33,861 bases of DNA from Stenotrophomonas sp. YIM B06876 (GTDB taxonomy: Bacteria; Pseudomonadota; Gammaproteobacteria; Xanthomonadales; Xanthomonadaceae). How positions within the stretch are numbered: position 1 is the stretch's first letter; every line of letters begins with the position of its first letter. Both the position numbers and the translations under genes were made by a program. Where the stretch lies: assembly GCF_030711595.1 (NCBI RefSeq), contig NZ_JAUJUJ010000031.1:1-33861 (forward strand), in the 5' to 3' direction. Below are positions 7,229 through 15,062 of the stretch, one piece after another. The notes below the pieces were generated by a model. It worked only from the letters and a program-made list of their open reading frames with translations, was not told the DNA's origin and ran no database searches.

Positions 7229-10200
7229 GGCCACCGACCGACGGGGTCTGCCGTTCCAATGCGTCGAGCTCGTTGGCCACCGATTCGGGCGACTTGGTAT
7301 ACGGCGCCAGCAACGCGTAGAACGCCGGCACCACGAACAGCGACAGCAAGGTGGAGAGGGTGACTCCGAAGATCACCACGATGCCGATCGTGCCGCGGCT
7401 GGCCGAGCCGGGGCCACCGGCCACCACCAGCGGAATGGCGCCGACCACGGTGGCAATGGAGGTCATCAGGATCGGGCGCAGGCGCACCGCGGCCGCCTCG
7501 ACAATGGCCTGGTGCACGCTGCGGCCTGCATCGCGCAACTGGTTGGCGAACTCGACAATCAGGATGCCGTTCTTGGCCGCCAGTCCGACCAGCATGACGA
7601 TGCCGATCTGGCTGAACAGGTTCAACGTGCCGCCACTGACATACAGTCCCAGCAGCGCGCCGAACACCCCCAGCGGCACGGTGAGCATGATCACCAGCGG
7701 ATGGATGAAACTCTCGAACTGCGCAGCCAGCACCAGGTACACCACCAGCAGCGCCATCGCGAAGGTCAACAGCACCGCGCCGCCGGCCCGCTGGTACTCG
7801 CGCGACTCGCCCTTCCAGTCGATCTGCGCGTAATCGGGCAGTTCCTCGCGGGCCACCTGCTCGACCCAGTGGATCGCCTCGCCCAGCGTGTAGCCCGGCG
7901 CCAGCCCGGCACTGATGGTGATCGAACGCAGCCGGTTGAAGCGGTTCAGGCTGCCGGCCTCGGCCACTTCGCTGAGCGTGACCAGGTTGGACAGCGGCAC
8001 CAGCTCGCCCGAGCGCGCGCGCACGCGGATCGCTGCCAGATCGGCCGGCGAGGCGCGGCCATCGCGGTTGGCTTGCACCATCACGTCGTACTCCTCGCCG
8101 TTGTCGACGAAGGTGGTGACGCGGCGCGAGCCCATCATGGTTTCCAGCGCGCGGCCGATCTCGGTCACCGACACGCCCAGATCCGCGGCGCGCTGGCGGT
8201 CGATATTGACCCGCATCTGCGGCCGGGTTTCCTTGTAGTCCGAATCGGCACCGACCAGCCCGGGGTTGTCCTCGATGCGCGCCAGCAGGCGGTCACGCCA
8301 CTGCGCGATCTCGGCATATTCCGGGCCGCCCAGCACGATCTGGAACGGCTGGCCGAAGCTGCGCACCAGTCCGCCACCGACCTGGGTACGTGCCCGCACG
8401 CCCTTCAACGCGGACAGCTCGCCCTGCAACCTGGCGGCCACCTCGCCGGTGGCAACGTCACGGTTCTGCCAGTCCTGCAGGAACACGCTGATGCGCCCGG
8501 TGTGCATTTCCTCGCTGTTGCCCCAGCCCCCCGGCACGCGCGGATTGGCCCGCGCGATCGGCTTGTCGCCGCCGACGAACGGCGCCACGATCGCCTCGGC
8601 CTGCTGCACCTGGCCGACGGTGTAGTCGAACCCGGCGCCTTCCGGGCCGTCGATGACGATCTGGAACGAGCCGCGGTCCTCGGCGGGCGCCAGCTCCGAC
8701 GGCAGCGCGTTGAACAGCAGCCAGCTGGCGCCCAGCGCGGCGACCATCACCACGCCGAACTTCCAGGTGGCGCCGACATGGCGGTCCAGCACCCGGCCGT
8801 AGGCCGCGGCGAGCCGGTTGAGCTGGCGGTTGATCCAGTTGTTGAGGCGGCCCGAGCCCTGCGCCGAATGCGGCCGGATCAGCTTGGAGGCCATCATCGG
8901 CGTCAGCGTCAGCGCCACGAACGCCGAGATCGCCACCGCTCCGGCCAGCGCCACCGCCAGTTCGCGGAACAGCCGCCCGGTATTGCCCTCGAGGAACCCG
9001 ACCGGCAGGAACACCGCCACCAGCACCGCGGTGGTGGCGATCACCGCGAACGCCACCTGCGCGGTGCCGCGACGCGCCGCCACCAGCGGCGGTTCGCCCA
9101 GGTCGACCCGGCGCTGCACGTTCTCCACCACCACGATGGCGTCATCCACCACCAGGCCGATACACAGCACCAGGGCGAGCAGGGTCAGCAGGTTGATCGA
9201 GAAACCGAACGCGTACAGGGCGATGAACGAGGCCACCAGGCATACCGGCACGGTGACCGCCGGAATCAGCGCGGTGCGGAAACTGCCCAGGAACAGCCAG
9301 ATCACGATCAGCACCAGCACCATCGCCTCGACCAGCGTGTGGTAGACACGCTCGACCGCGGCGGAAATGAAGGTGGTGTTGTCGAAGGCGACGAAGATGC
9401 GGGTGCCTTCGGGCAGCGTGTCGCCAATCCGCAAGGCCTCGGCGCGTGCGGCCTTGGCCACGTCCAGGCTGTTGGCGGTGGAGGTCTTGACGATGCCCAT
9501 GCCGATACCCGGCTCGCCATTGCTGCGGTAGTAGGCGCGGCGCTCGGCCGAGGCCAGTTCGACCTTGGCCACATCGCCCAGCCGCACCACGTAGCCGTCG
9601 GCACCCCGGCTCAGCGGAATCGCGGCGAAATCCGCCGGCTTCACATAGCCGCGCTCGACCCGCAAGGTGAAGTCGCGGTCGGCCGATTCAATCCGCCCGG
9701 CCGGCAATTCCACGTTCTCGCTGCGCAGCGCCGATTCGACGTCAGCCACGGTCAGCCCGCGCGCAGCCATCTGGTCGCGGTCCAGCCAGATCCGCATCGC
9801 ATAGCGCTGGCGCCCGCCCATGCGCACCTGCGCCACGCCGTCGATGCTGGAGAAGCGGTCGGCCACATACCGGTCGGCGTAGTCGCTCAGCTCCAGCTCG
9901 TTCATGGCCGAGGAGCTCATGTTGAACCAGATGATCGGGTCGGCATCGCTTTCGACCTTGGCGATTTCCGGCGGCCGTGCCTCGTCGGGCATGCGGTCGG
10001 CCACCCGGCTGACGGCATCGCGCACGTCGTTGGCGGCCGCCTCGATATCGCGCTGGGCGGTGAACTCGATGCTGACCGAGGCGCGTCCGTTGGAGCTGCG
10101 CGCATTGATGGTTTCGATGCCCTCGATACCGGCCAGCGCATCTTCCAGCACCTGGGTGACGCGGCTTTCAATCACCGCGGCCGAGGCCCCGGCGTAATCC

Positions 10201-10346
10201 ACCGACACCGACACGATCGGCGGATCGATCGCCGGCAACTCGCGCAGCGTCAACCGGTTGAACGACATGAACCCCAGTGCCAGCAACAGCAGGCTCATCA
10301 CCGCGGCGAAGACCGGGCGCTTGATCGAAATATCGGACAGTTTCAT
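7221..10346 (-). CDS. RND efflux pump permease (HAE-1 family)
   Basis: A 1041-residue protein of full AcrB/MexB-like length. It has the N-terminal cytoplasmic start and TM1 (SIKRPVFAAVMSLLLLALGF), a large periplasmic loop, the TM2-6 block with the proton-relay pair Asp401-Asp402 (GLVVDDAIVVVENV), a second periplasmic loop, and the TM8-12 block with the conserved Lys in VGLAAKNGILIVEFANQ. These residues match those needed for proton-driven drug export in AcrB. The trimer would sit in the inner membrane and work with the adaptor encoded just upstream, with which it overlaps by 4 bp (ATGA). No outer-membrane channel gene is present, so it probably uses a TolC-like protein from elsewhere. Substrates cannot be deduced. 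Confidence 0.95.
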   Translation of the reverse strand: MKLSDISIKRPVFAAVMSLLLLALGFMSFNRLTLRELPAIDPPIVSVSVDYAGASAAVIESRVTQVLEDALAGIEGIETINARSSNGRASVSIEFTAQRDIEAAANDVRDAVSRVADRMPDEARPPEIAKVESDADPIIWFNMSSSAMNELELSDYADRYVADRFSSIDGVAQVRMGGRQRYAMRIWLDRDQMAARGLTVADVESALRSENVELPAGRIESADRDFTLRVERGYVKPADFAAIPLSRGADGYVVRLGDVAKVELASAERRAYYRSNGEPGIGMGIVKTSTANSLDVAKAARAEALRIGDTLPEGTRIFVAFDNTTFISAAVERVYHTLVEAMVLVLIVIWLFLGSFRTALIPAVTVPVCLVASFIALYAFGFSINLLTLLALVLCIGLVVDDAIVVVENVQRRVDLGEPPLVAARRGTAQVAFAVIATTAVLVAVFLPVGFLEGNTGRLFRELAVALAGAVAISAFVALTLTPMMASKLIRPHSAQGSGRLNNWINRQLNRLAAAYGRVLDRHVGATWKFGVVMVAALGASWLLFNALPSELAPAEDRGSFQIVIDGPEGAGFDYTVGQVQQAEAIVAPFVGGDKPIARANPRVPGGWGNSEEMHTGRISVFLQDWQNRDVATGEVAARLQGELSALKGVRARTQVGGGLVRSFGQPFQIVLGGPEYAEIAQWRDRLLARIEDNPGLVGADSDYKETRPQMRVNIDRQRAADLGVSVTEIGRALETMMGSRRVTTFVDNGEEYDVMVQANRDGRASPADLAAIRVRARSGELVPLSNLVTLSEVAEAGSLNRFNRLRSITISAGLAPGYTLGEAIHWVEQVAREELPDYAQIDWKGESREYQRAGGAVLLTFAMALLVVYLVLAAQFESFIHPLVIMLTVPLGVFGALLGLYVSGGTLNLFSQIGIVMLVGLAAKNGILIVEFANQLRDAGRSVHQAIVEAAAVRLRPILMTSIATVVGAIPLVVAGGPGSASRGTIGIVVIFGVTLSTLLSLFVVPAFYALLAPYTKSPESVANELDALERQTPSVGGHA

Positions 10347-11416
10347 CCGGCGTTGGTCCCGCCGCTGGCCGGCTTGCCGGCATCGGCGCGGATCTTCAGT
10401 CCCGGACGCAGCTTGCCGGTGCCATCGACCACGATGCGGTCGCCAGCCTGCAGCCCCTCGCGGATCTCGACCACGCCGGCACGCCGGTCGCCGGTTTTCA
10501 CATCGACCCGCTCCACCGTGTCATCGGCCTTGACCCGGAACACGAACGAATCGCGCCCGACCTGGATCACTGCGATTTCCGGGATCACCAGCGCCTGCCG
10601 CTCGGGGCGATAGACGTGCACGTCCACCAGCATCCCCGGGCGCAGCGCGCGATCATCGTTGGCGAAGTCGGCGCGCACCATGACCGCGCGGCTGGCCGGA
10701 TCGACCCGCGCATCGATCGTGCTGACCCGGCCGGCAAATTCGCGGCCCGGCCAGGCGATGCTGCTGCCGGTGACCTTGTCGCCGGGTTTGAGCGAGGCCA
10801 GTTCGGCTTCGGGCAGCTGGAAGTCGACATACATGCGGGCGATGTCGTCGAGCGTGGCGATGGTGGTGGACGGCGTCAGCAGCGCGCCGGGGCTGACCTG
10901 GCGGATGCCGAGCACGCCGGCAAACGGCGCCCGCACATGGCGATCACCGATATCGGACTGCATCTCGCGCACCCGCGCCTGCGCCGCATCGCGGATCGCT
11001 TTCTGGGTATCCAGGGTGGAACTGGCCACCAGTTGCTGGGCGGCCAGTTCACGCTGGCGGCGATACAGCTGGTCGGCCTCGGCAAAGGTGGCCTGGGCCT
11101 GCGCCAGCGCCGCCTGCTGGGCATCGCCGCGCAGGGTGACCAGCGGCGCACCGGCGGCCACTTCCTGGCCGCTTTCGAAATGCACCTGGGCGATGATCTC
11201 GCTGAGCTTGGCAGTGACGCTCACCGACTCGCGCGCTTTGGCGGTGCCGATGGATTGCAACGTATCGCTCCAGGCCGCCGGCTGTACCGTCCGGGTGGTC
11301 ACCGGAACAGGCTGCGCCTGCGGGCGCGCCTCGCCCGTTCCGCTGCGGCTGCACGCCGCCAATACCAGTGCCAAGGCCATGCCACCGGCGAGGGTGGCGG
11401 CAAAACGTCCCAACAT
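10343..11416 (-). CDS. RND periplasmic adaptor subunit (membrane fusion lipoprotein)
   Basis: 357 residues from ATG at 11416. A lipoprotein signal ends in ALVLAAC with Cys22 as the probable lipid-bearing residue, so it would be anchored to the inner membrane and extend into the periplasm. The order is typical: a first lipoyl half (SVSVTAKLSEIIAQVHFESG), an alpha-hairpin rich in Ala and Gln (about 100-155), a second lipoyl half (RHVRAPFAGVLGIRQV), then beta-barrel and membrane-proximal domains (RPGMLVDVHVY, IPEIAVIQVG). The longer open frame to 11467 covers the promoter region and is not used. It overlaps the RND permease start by 4 bp, so both are made from one transcript. A candidate -10 lies 30 nt upstream. 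Confidence 0.93.
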   Translation of the reverse strand: MLGRFAATLAGGMALALVLAACSRSGTGEARPQAQPVPVTTRTVQPAAWSDTLQSIGTAKARESVSVTAKLSEIIAQVHFESGQEVAAGAPLVTLRGDAQQAALAQAQATFAEADQLYRRQRELAAQQLVASSTLDTQKAIRDAAQARVREMQSDIGDRHVRAPFAGVLGIRQVSPGALLTPSTTIATLDDIARMYVDFQLPEAELASLKPGDKVTGSSIAWPGREFAGRVSTIDARVDPASRAVMVRADFANDDRALRPGMLVDVHVYRPERQALVIPEIAVIQVGRDSFVFRVKADDTVERVDVKTGDRRAGVVEIREGLQAGDRIVVDGTGKLRPGLKIRADAGKPASGGTNAG

Positions 11417-11445
11417 GCACAAACCCCGATCGTTTACGACCCCGC

Positions 11446-11453
11446 AGCATAGC
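11446..11453 (-). promoter_or_regulatory. candidate -10 element of the adaptor-RND-GNAT operon
   Basis: On the minus strand this reads GCTATGCT, 30 nt before the adaptor ATG. It lies in the 84-bp gap after the cysNC stop. The -35 is weak (CATACA, about 18 nt upstream). Confidence 0.4.
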
Positions 11454-11500
11454 GGCCGCCGCCGCACGGTGTATGTGCCATTGGTGGGGCGCGCGGGAGC

Positions 11501-13384
11501 CTAGCGATGGCCCAGTGCCTGCAGGACCTGCGCCACCATCGCGTCGACCGGTTCGCGGTCGGCCCGCAGGTGCAGTTCCGGCGCCTGCGGCGGCTCATAG
11601 GGCGAATCGATCCCGGTGAAATTGGGAATCTGCCCGGCGCGGGCCTTGCGGTACAGGCCCTTGACGTCGCGGGCCTCGGCCACGGCCAGCGGCACATCGA
11701 CAAACACCTCGATGAATTCGCCCTCGGCGAAGCGCTCGCGCGCCATCTGCCGCTCGGCGCGGAACGGCGAGATGAAGCTCACCAGCACGATCAGCCCGGC
11801 ATCGGCCATCAGCCGCGCCACTTCGGCCACGCGGCGGATGTTCTCCACCCGGTCCTCGTCGGTGAAGCCCAGGTCGCGGTTCAGGCCGTGGCGCACGTTG
11901 TCGCCATCGAGCAGGAAGGTGTGGCAGCCGCGCGCGTGCAGGCGTTTTTCGACCTGGTTGGCAATCGTCGACTTGCCGGCCCCGGACAGGCCGGTGAACC
12001 ACAGCACCCTGGGCTGCTGGCCCTTGATGCGGGCACGGGCGGCCTTGTCCACATCCAGGTGCTGCCAGTGCACGTTGCCGGCGCGGCGCAGCGCGAAGTC
12101 CAGTGTGCCCGCGGCGACGGTGGCATTGGTCTGCCGGTCGATCAGGATGAACGCCCCCAGCGCGCGGTTCTGCGCGTAGGCGGCGAAGGCCACCGGCTCG
12201 TCCAGCGACAGGTTGCAGTAGCCGACCTCGTTGAGCTCCAGCCGCTTGGCGGCCAGTTTCTCCTGCGTGTTCACATCCACGCGGTGTTTGATCTCGCTGA
12301 TGCTGGCGGCCACGGTGCGGCTGCCGATCTGCAGCCAGTACGGGCGCCCGGGCAGCAGCGCGGCATCGTCCATCCACAGCACATGCGCGGCGAACTGGTC
12401 GGCCACTTCCGGCGGATCACCGGCGGCGGCGATCACATCACCGCGGCTGACGTCGATCTCGTCGGTCAGGGTCAGCGTCACCGCCTGTCCGGCGCTGGCC
12501 ACCGCCACCTCGCCATTGACCCCGAGCACCTGCTTGACCGTGGTACGGCGCGCCGAGGGCAGCACCACCACCGCATCCCCGGCGCGGACCTGGCCGGCGG
12601 CAATGGTGCCGGCAAAGCCACGGAAATCCTGGTTGGGCCGGTTGACCCACTGCACCGGCAGGCGCAGCCCGCTGGCCGCGTCGTGTCCGTCGATCCGCAC
12701 CGTATCCAGATGCTCGAGCAGGCTCGGGCCGTCATACCACGGCATCAGCTCCGAACGGCTGGACAGGTTCTGCCCTTCCAGCGCCGACAGCGGGATGGCC
12801 TGCACATGGGCGATCCCCAGCTGTGCGGCCAGCGCCTGGTAGTCGGCCAGGATCTGCGCGAACACCGCCGGGTCGTAATCGACCAGATCCATCTTGTTCA
12901 CCGCCAGCACCACCTGGCCGATGCCCAGCAGCGAAATGATGTAGCTGTGGCGGCGGGTCTGCGGCAGCAGGCCCTTGCGCGCATCCACCAGCACCACCGC
13001 CACATCGGCAGTGGAGGCGCCGGTGGCCATGTTGCGGGTGTACTGCTCGTGGCCGGGGCAGTCGGCGACGATGTATTTGCGGCGGTCGGTATCGAAATAG
13101 CGGTAGGCCACATCGATGGTGATGCCCTGCTCGCGCTCGGCGGCCAGGCCATCGAGCAGCAGCGCGTAGTCGATGCGCTCGCCCTGGGTGCCGTGGCGGC
13201 GGCTGTCGGCCTCCAGCGCGGCCAGCTGGTCGTCGAACAGGCGCTTGCTCTCGTACAGCAGGCGGCCGATCAGCGTGCTCTTGCCGTCATCGACGCTGCC
13301 GCAGGTGATGAAACGCAGCAGCGGCTTGGATTCGTGCTGTTGCAGGTAGCTGGAGATATCGGTGGAAGTGGTTGCGACGTCCAT
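11501..13384 (-). CDS. cysNC: bifunctional sulfate adenylyltransferase large subunit / APS kinase
   Basis: 627 residues from ATG at 13384. The N-terminal part is CysN, an EF-Tu-like GTPase with GSVDDGKST (near residues 28-36), [11 protein letters not shown] and NKMDLVDYD, which drives sulfate activation by CysD. The C-terminal part is CysC, APS kinase, with P-loop GLSGAGKST (465-473), [17 protein letters not shown] and [10 protein letters not shown] around the conserved Ser536. Together with CysD it makes APS and then PAPS. The fusion is known from several bacteria including xanthomonads. Its start overlaps the cysD stop by one base (TGATG), so the two are coupled. Both domains keep their motifs, in contrast to the broken cysH and cysG nearby. 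Confidence 0.97.
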   Translation of the reverse strand: MDVATTSTDISSYLQQHESKPLLRFITCGSVDDGKSTLIGRLLYESKRLFDDQLAALEADSRRHGTQGERIDYALLLDGLAAEREQGITIDVAYRYFDTDRRKYIVADCPGHEQYTRNMATGASTADVAVVLVDARKGLLPQTRRHSYIISLLGIGQVVLAVNKMDLVDYDPAVFAQILADYQALAAQLGIAHVQAIPLSALEGQNLSSRSELMPWYDGPSLLEHLDTVRIDGHDAASGLRLPVQWVNRPNQDFRGFAGTIAAGQVRAGDAVVVLPSARRTTVKQVLGVNGEVAVASAGQAVTLTLTDEIDVSRGDVIAAAGDPPEVADQFAAHVLWMDDAALLPGRPYWLQIGSRTVAASISEIKHRVDVNTQEKLAAKRLELNEVGYCNLSLDEPVAFAAYAQNRALGAFILIDRQTNATVAAGTLDFALRRAGNVHWQHLDVDKAARARIKGQQPRVLWFTGLSGAGKSTIANQVEKRLHARGCHTFLLDGDNVRHGLNRDLGFTDEDRVENIRRVAEVARLMADAGLIVLVSFISPFRAERQMARERFAEGEFIEVFVDVPLAVAEARDVKGLYRKARAGQIPNFTGIDSPYEPPQAPELHLRADREPVDAMVAQVLQALGHR

Positions 13385-14295
13385 CAGAAATAACCCTCCA
13401 GCTTCTTCTTCTCCATCGAGGCGCACTGGTCGTGGTCGATCAGCCGGCCCTGCCGTTCGGAGGTGGTGGCCACCAGCATCTCGGCGATGATTTTCTCCAG
13501 CGTGTCGGCTTCGGACTCGATCGCGCCGGTCAGCGGGTAGCAGCCCAGCGTGCGGAAACGCACCTTGCGCAGCTGCGGCACCTCGCCCGGCCGCAACGGC
13601 AGGCGCTCGTCATCGACCATGATCAGGCTGCCGTCGCGCTCGACCACCGGCCGCTCGGCCGCCAGATACAGCGGCACCACCGGGATCTTCTCTCGGTAGA
13701 TGTAGAGCCAGATATCCAGCTCGGTCCAGTTCGACAGCGGGAACACACGCACGCTCTCACCACTGTGGATGCGCGCGTTGTACAGGTTCCACAGCTCCGG
13801 GCGCTGGTTCTTCGGGTTCCAGCGGTGACGGTCGTTGCGGAACGAGAACACCCGCTCCTTGGCCCGCGACTTTTCCTCGTCGCGGCGCGCACCGCCGATG
13901 GCCGCGTCGAACTTCCACTTGTCCAGCGCCTGCTTCAGGCCCTGGGTCTTCATCACATCGGTATGCACGCTGGCACCGTGCGACACCGGGCCGATGTTCT
14001 GGGCAATGCCATCGGGATTGATGTGCACCCGCAGCTCGGTGCCGGTCTCGGCGATGCGGCGGTCGCGGAAGGCGATCATCTCGCGGAACTTCCAGCGCGT
14101 ATCCACATGCAGCAGCGGGATCGGTGGTGTGCCCGGGGCGAACGCCTTCAGCAACAGGTGCAGCAGCACCGAACTGTCCTTGCCCACCGAATACAGCAGC
14201 ACCGGGTTGGCGAACGCGGCCGCCACCTCGCGCAGGATATGGATGCTTTCCGCTTCGAGGCGGTCCAGATGGGACAACGGGGCGGTAGCGGTCAT
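13384..14295 (-). CDS. cysD: sulfate adenylyltransferase subunit 2
   Basis: A 303-residue protein of normal CysD length. The PP-loop ATP pyrophosphatase motif is [15 protein letters not shown] near residues 33-47. Other conserved segments are [53 protein letters not shown] and [16 protein letters not shown]. It catalyses adenylation of sulfate to APS in complex with the CysN domain. It is the first gene of a two-gene operon with cysNC. No Shine-Dalgarno sequence is visible before the ATG. Only 47 bp separate it from the cysH remnant on the other strand, so any original control region between cysD and the divergent reductase genes has been lost or shortened. Confidence 0.97.
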   Translation of the reverse strand: MTATAPLSHLDRLEAESIHILREVAAAFANPVLLYSVGKDSSVLLHLLLKAFAPGTPPIPLLHVDTRWKFREMIAFRDRRIAETGTELRVHINPDGIAQNIGPVSHGASVHTDVMKTQGLKQALDKWKFDAAIGGARRDEEKSRAKERVFSFRNDRHRWNPKNQRPELWNLYNARIHSGESVRVFPLSNWTELDIWLYIYREKIPVVPLYLAAERPVVERDGSLIMVDDERLPLRPGEVPQLRKVRFRTLGCYPLTGAIESEADTLEKIIAEMLVATTSERQGRLIDHDQCASMEKKKLEGYF

Positions 14296-14331
14296 CGAAA
14301 GGAAGGCAACCCGGGGCCGGCAGGTCAGGGG

Positions 14332-14339
14332 AGAGTAGC
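14332..14339 (-). promoter_or_regulatory. candidate -10 element of cysD-cysNC
   Basis: The minus strand reads GCTACTCT, 37 nt before the cysD ATG. The position where a LysR-type activator would bind (about 65 nt upstream of the start of transcription, near 14390) falls inside the cysH remnant, and I see no dyad there. Confidence 0.35.
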
Positions 14340-14342
14340 AGC

Positions 14343-14528
14343 CACTGGAAGGACCGCCAGATCTGGCAGTCCCTGCAGCAGCACGCCCTGCGTTACCCGC
14401 TGTCGGAACAGGGGCATGTGTCGATCGGCGATTTCCACCGCACCCGGCGCTGGGTGCCGGGCATGCGCGAGGCGGACACGCGCTGCCCCGGCCTCAAGCG
14501 CGAGTGCGGCATCCACGAGTACATCTGA
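14343..14528 (+). pseudogene. cysH: cysH remnant: last ~60 codons of PAPS/APS reductase
   Basis: The plus-strand frame ending in TGA at 14526-14528 translates to [15 protein letters not shown], then [20 protein letters not shown], then [20 protein letters not shown]. This is the C-terminus of CysH, which reduces PAPS or APS to sulfite, including the ECG(I/L)H motif with the catalytic Cys. The YHPLWxQG segment normally found in the middle reads YPLSEQG here, which fits a one-residue loss. Nothing CysH-like lies upstream: the frame reaches the divergent cysD gene in under 50 bp, and there is no start codon or ribosome binding site. The P-loop-like N-terminal two thirds of the enzyme are missing. 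The stop lies 6 bp from the convergent BLUF gene stop. It cannot encode a working reductase. Confidence 0.88.
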
Positions 14529-14534
14529 ACCGGC

Positions 14535-14969
14535 TCATGCCCGCGGATGGGGGTCCTGCCGTTCCCAGAACGCCAGCAGCTGGCGCAGACCGGCCGATGC
14601 GCCGGCCTCGTCGCGCAGGTGCGCCGCTTCGTGCCGCCATTGCTGGCTGCTCAGCTTCTGCAGCACGCTGCCGCCGGTTTCATGGCAGCCCATGTACCAC
14701 TGCGGGAAAAACCGCCGCGCCGCCGGACCGTGCTGCAACAGCTGCAGTTCCACGTGGTGACGCGAAGCGACGATGCGCTCGTAGATCCGCCGCACGCCGG
14801 CGGACGTGCCTTCCAGGTACTGCAGGAAATGTTGCCCGTCATACAGCAGCACCCCGGTAACACCCGCCATCCGGTTGTGCGCGCGGGAGTCCACCAGCAG
14901 GTGATCCAGCGCGGCCGGGGTGAGCCCGTTCACCGCGGTACTGCGGTAGGCGATTGCGAAGTACTCCAT
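14535..14969 (-). CDS. short BLUF-domain blue-light photoreceptor
   Basis: 144 residues from ATG at 14969, with GGAGAG 3-4 nt upstream. The BLUF domain fills residues 1 to about 95. The FAD-photocycle residues sit at the same numbers as in the cyanobacterial short BLUF protein Slr1694/PixD: Tyr8 (AIAYRST), Asn32 (RAHNRMAGVTG), Gln50 (GQHFLQYLEG), Trp91 and Met93 (FPQWYMG). The last 50 residues form a Trp/Ala-rich helical tail with no output domain, so it should signal by protein-protein contact. It lies downstream of the copper receptor on the same strand, separated by a long hairpin, and ends next to the cysH remnant. Its partner is unknown. Confidence 0.93.
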   Translation of the reverse strand: MEYFAIAYRSTAVNGLTPAALDHLLVDSRAHNRMAGVTGVLLYDGQHFLQYLEGTSAGVRRIYERIVASRHHVELQLLQHGPAARRFFPQWYMGCHETGGSVLQKLSSQQWRHEAAHLRDEAGASAGLRQLLAFWERQDPHPRA

Positions 14970-15027
14970 GTTCTCTCCTGCGGCCGGCACTCCAGCGGCC
15001 GTGCGCAGCATGCCCGCCGCGCCGGAT

Positions 15028-15056
15028 CGCCGCCACCGGAACGCCCGGTGGCGGCG
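15028..15056 (-). terminator. 12-bp GC-rich hairpin between the copper receptor and BLUF genes
   Basis: CGCCGCCACCGG and CCGGTGGCGGCG pair perfectly around a 5-nt loop, 7 nt after the receptor stop codon. No T tract follows on the minus strand, so it may be a weak terminator or a 3'-end stabilising hairpin that separates receptor and BLUF expression. Confidence 0.5.
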
Positions 15057-15062
15057 AGGGGC

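Noticed and set aside
7170..10613. Very long plus-strand open frame (1147 codons)
   Set aside because: It is antisense to the well-supported RND pump; its translation is His/Arg/Gln-rich with no family resemblance, as expected for the complement of GC-rich coding DNA.
11507..13393. Plus-strand open frame of 628 codons
   Set aside because: Exact antisense of cysNC, whose motifs are unmistakable.
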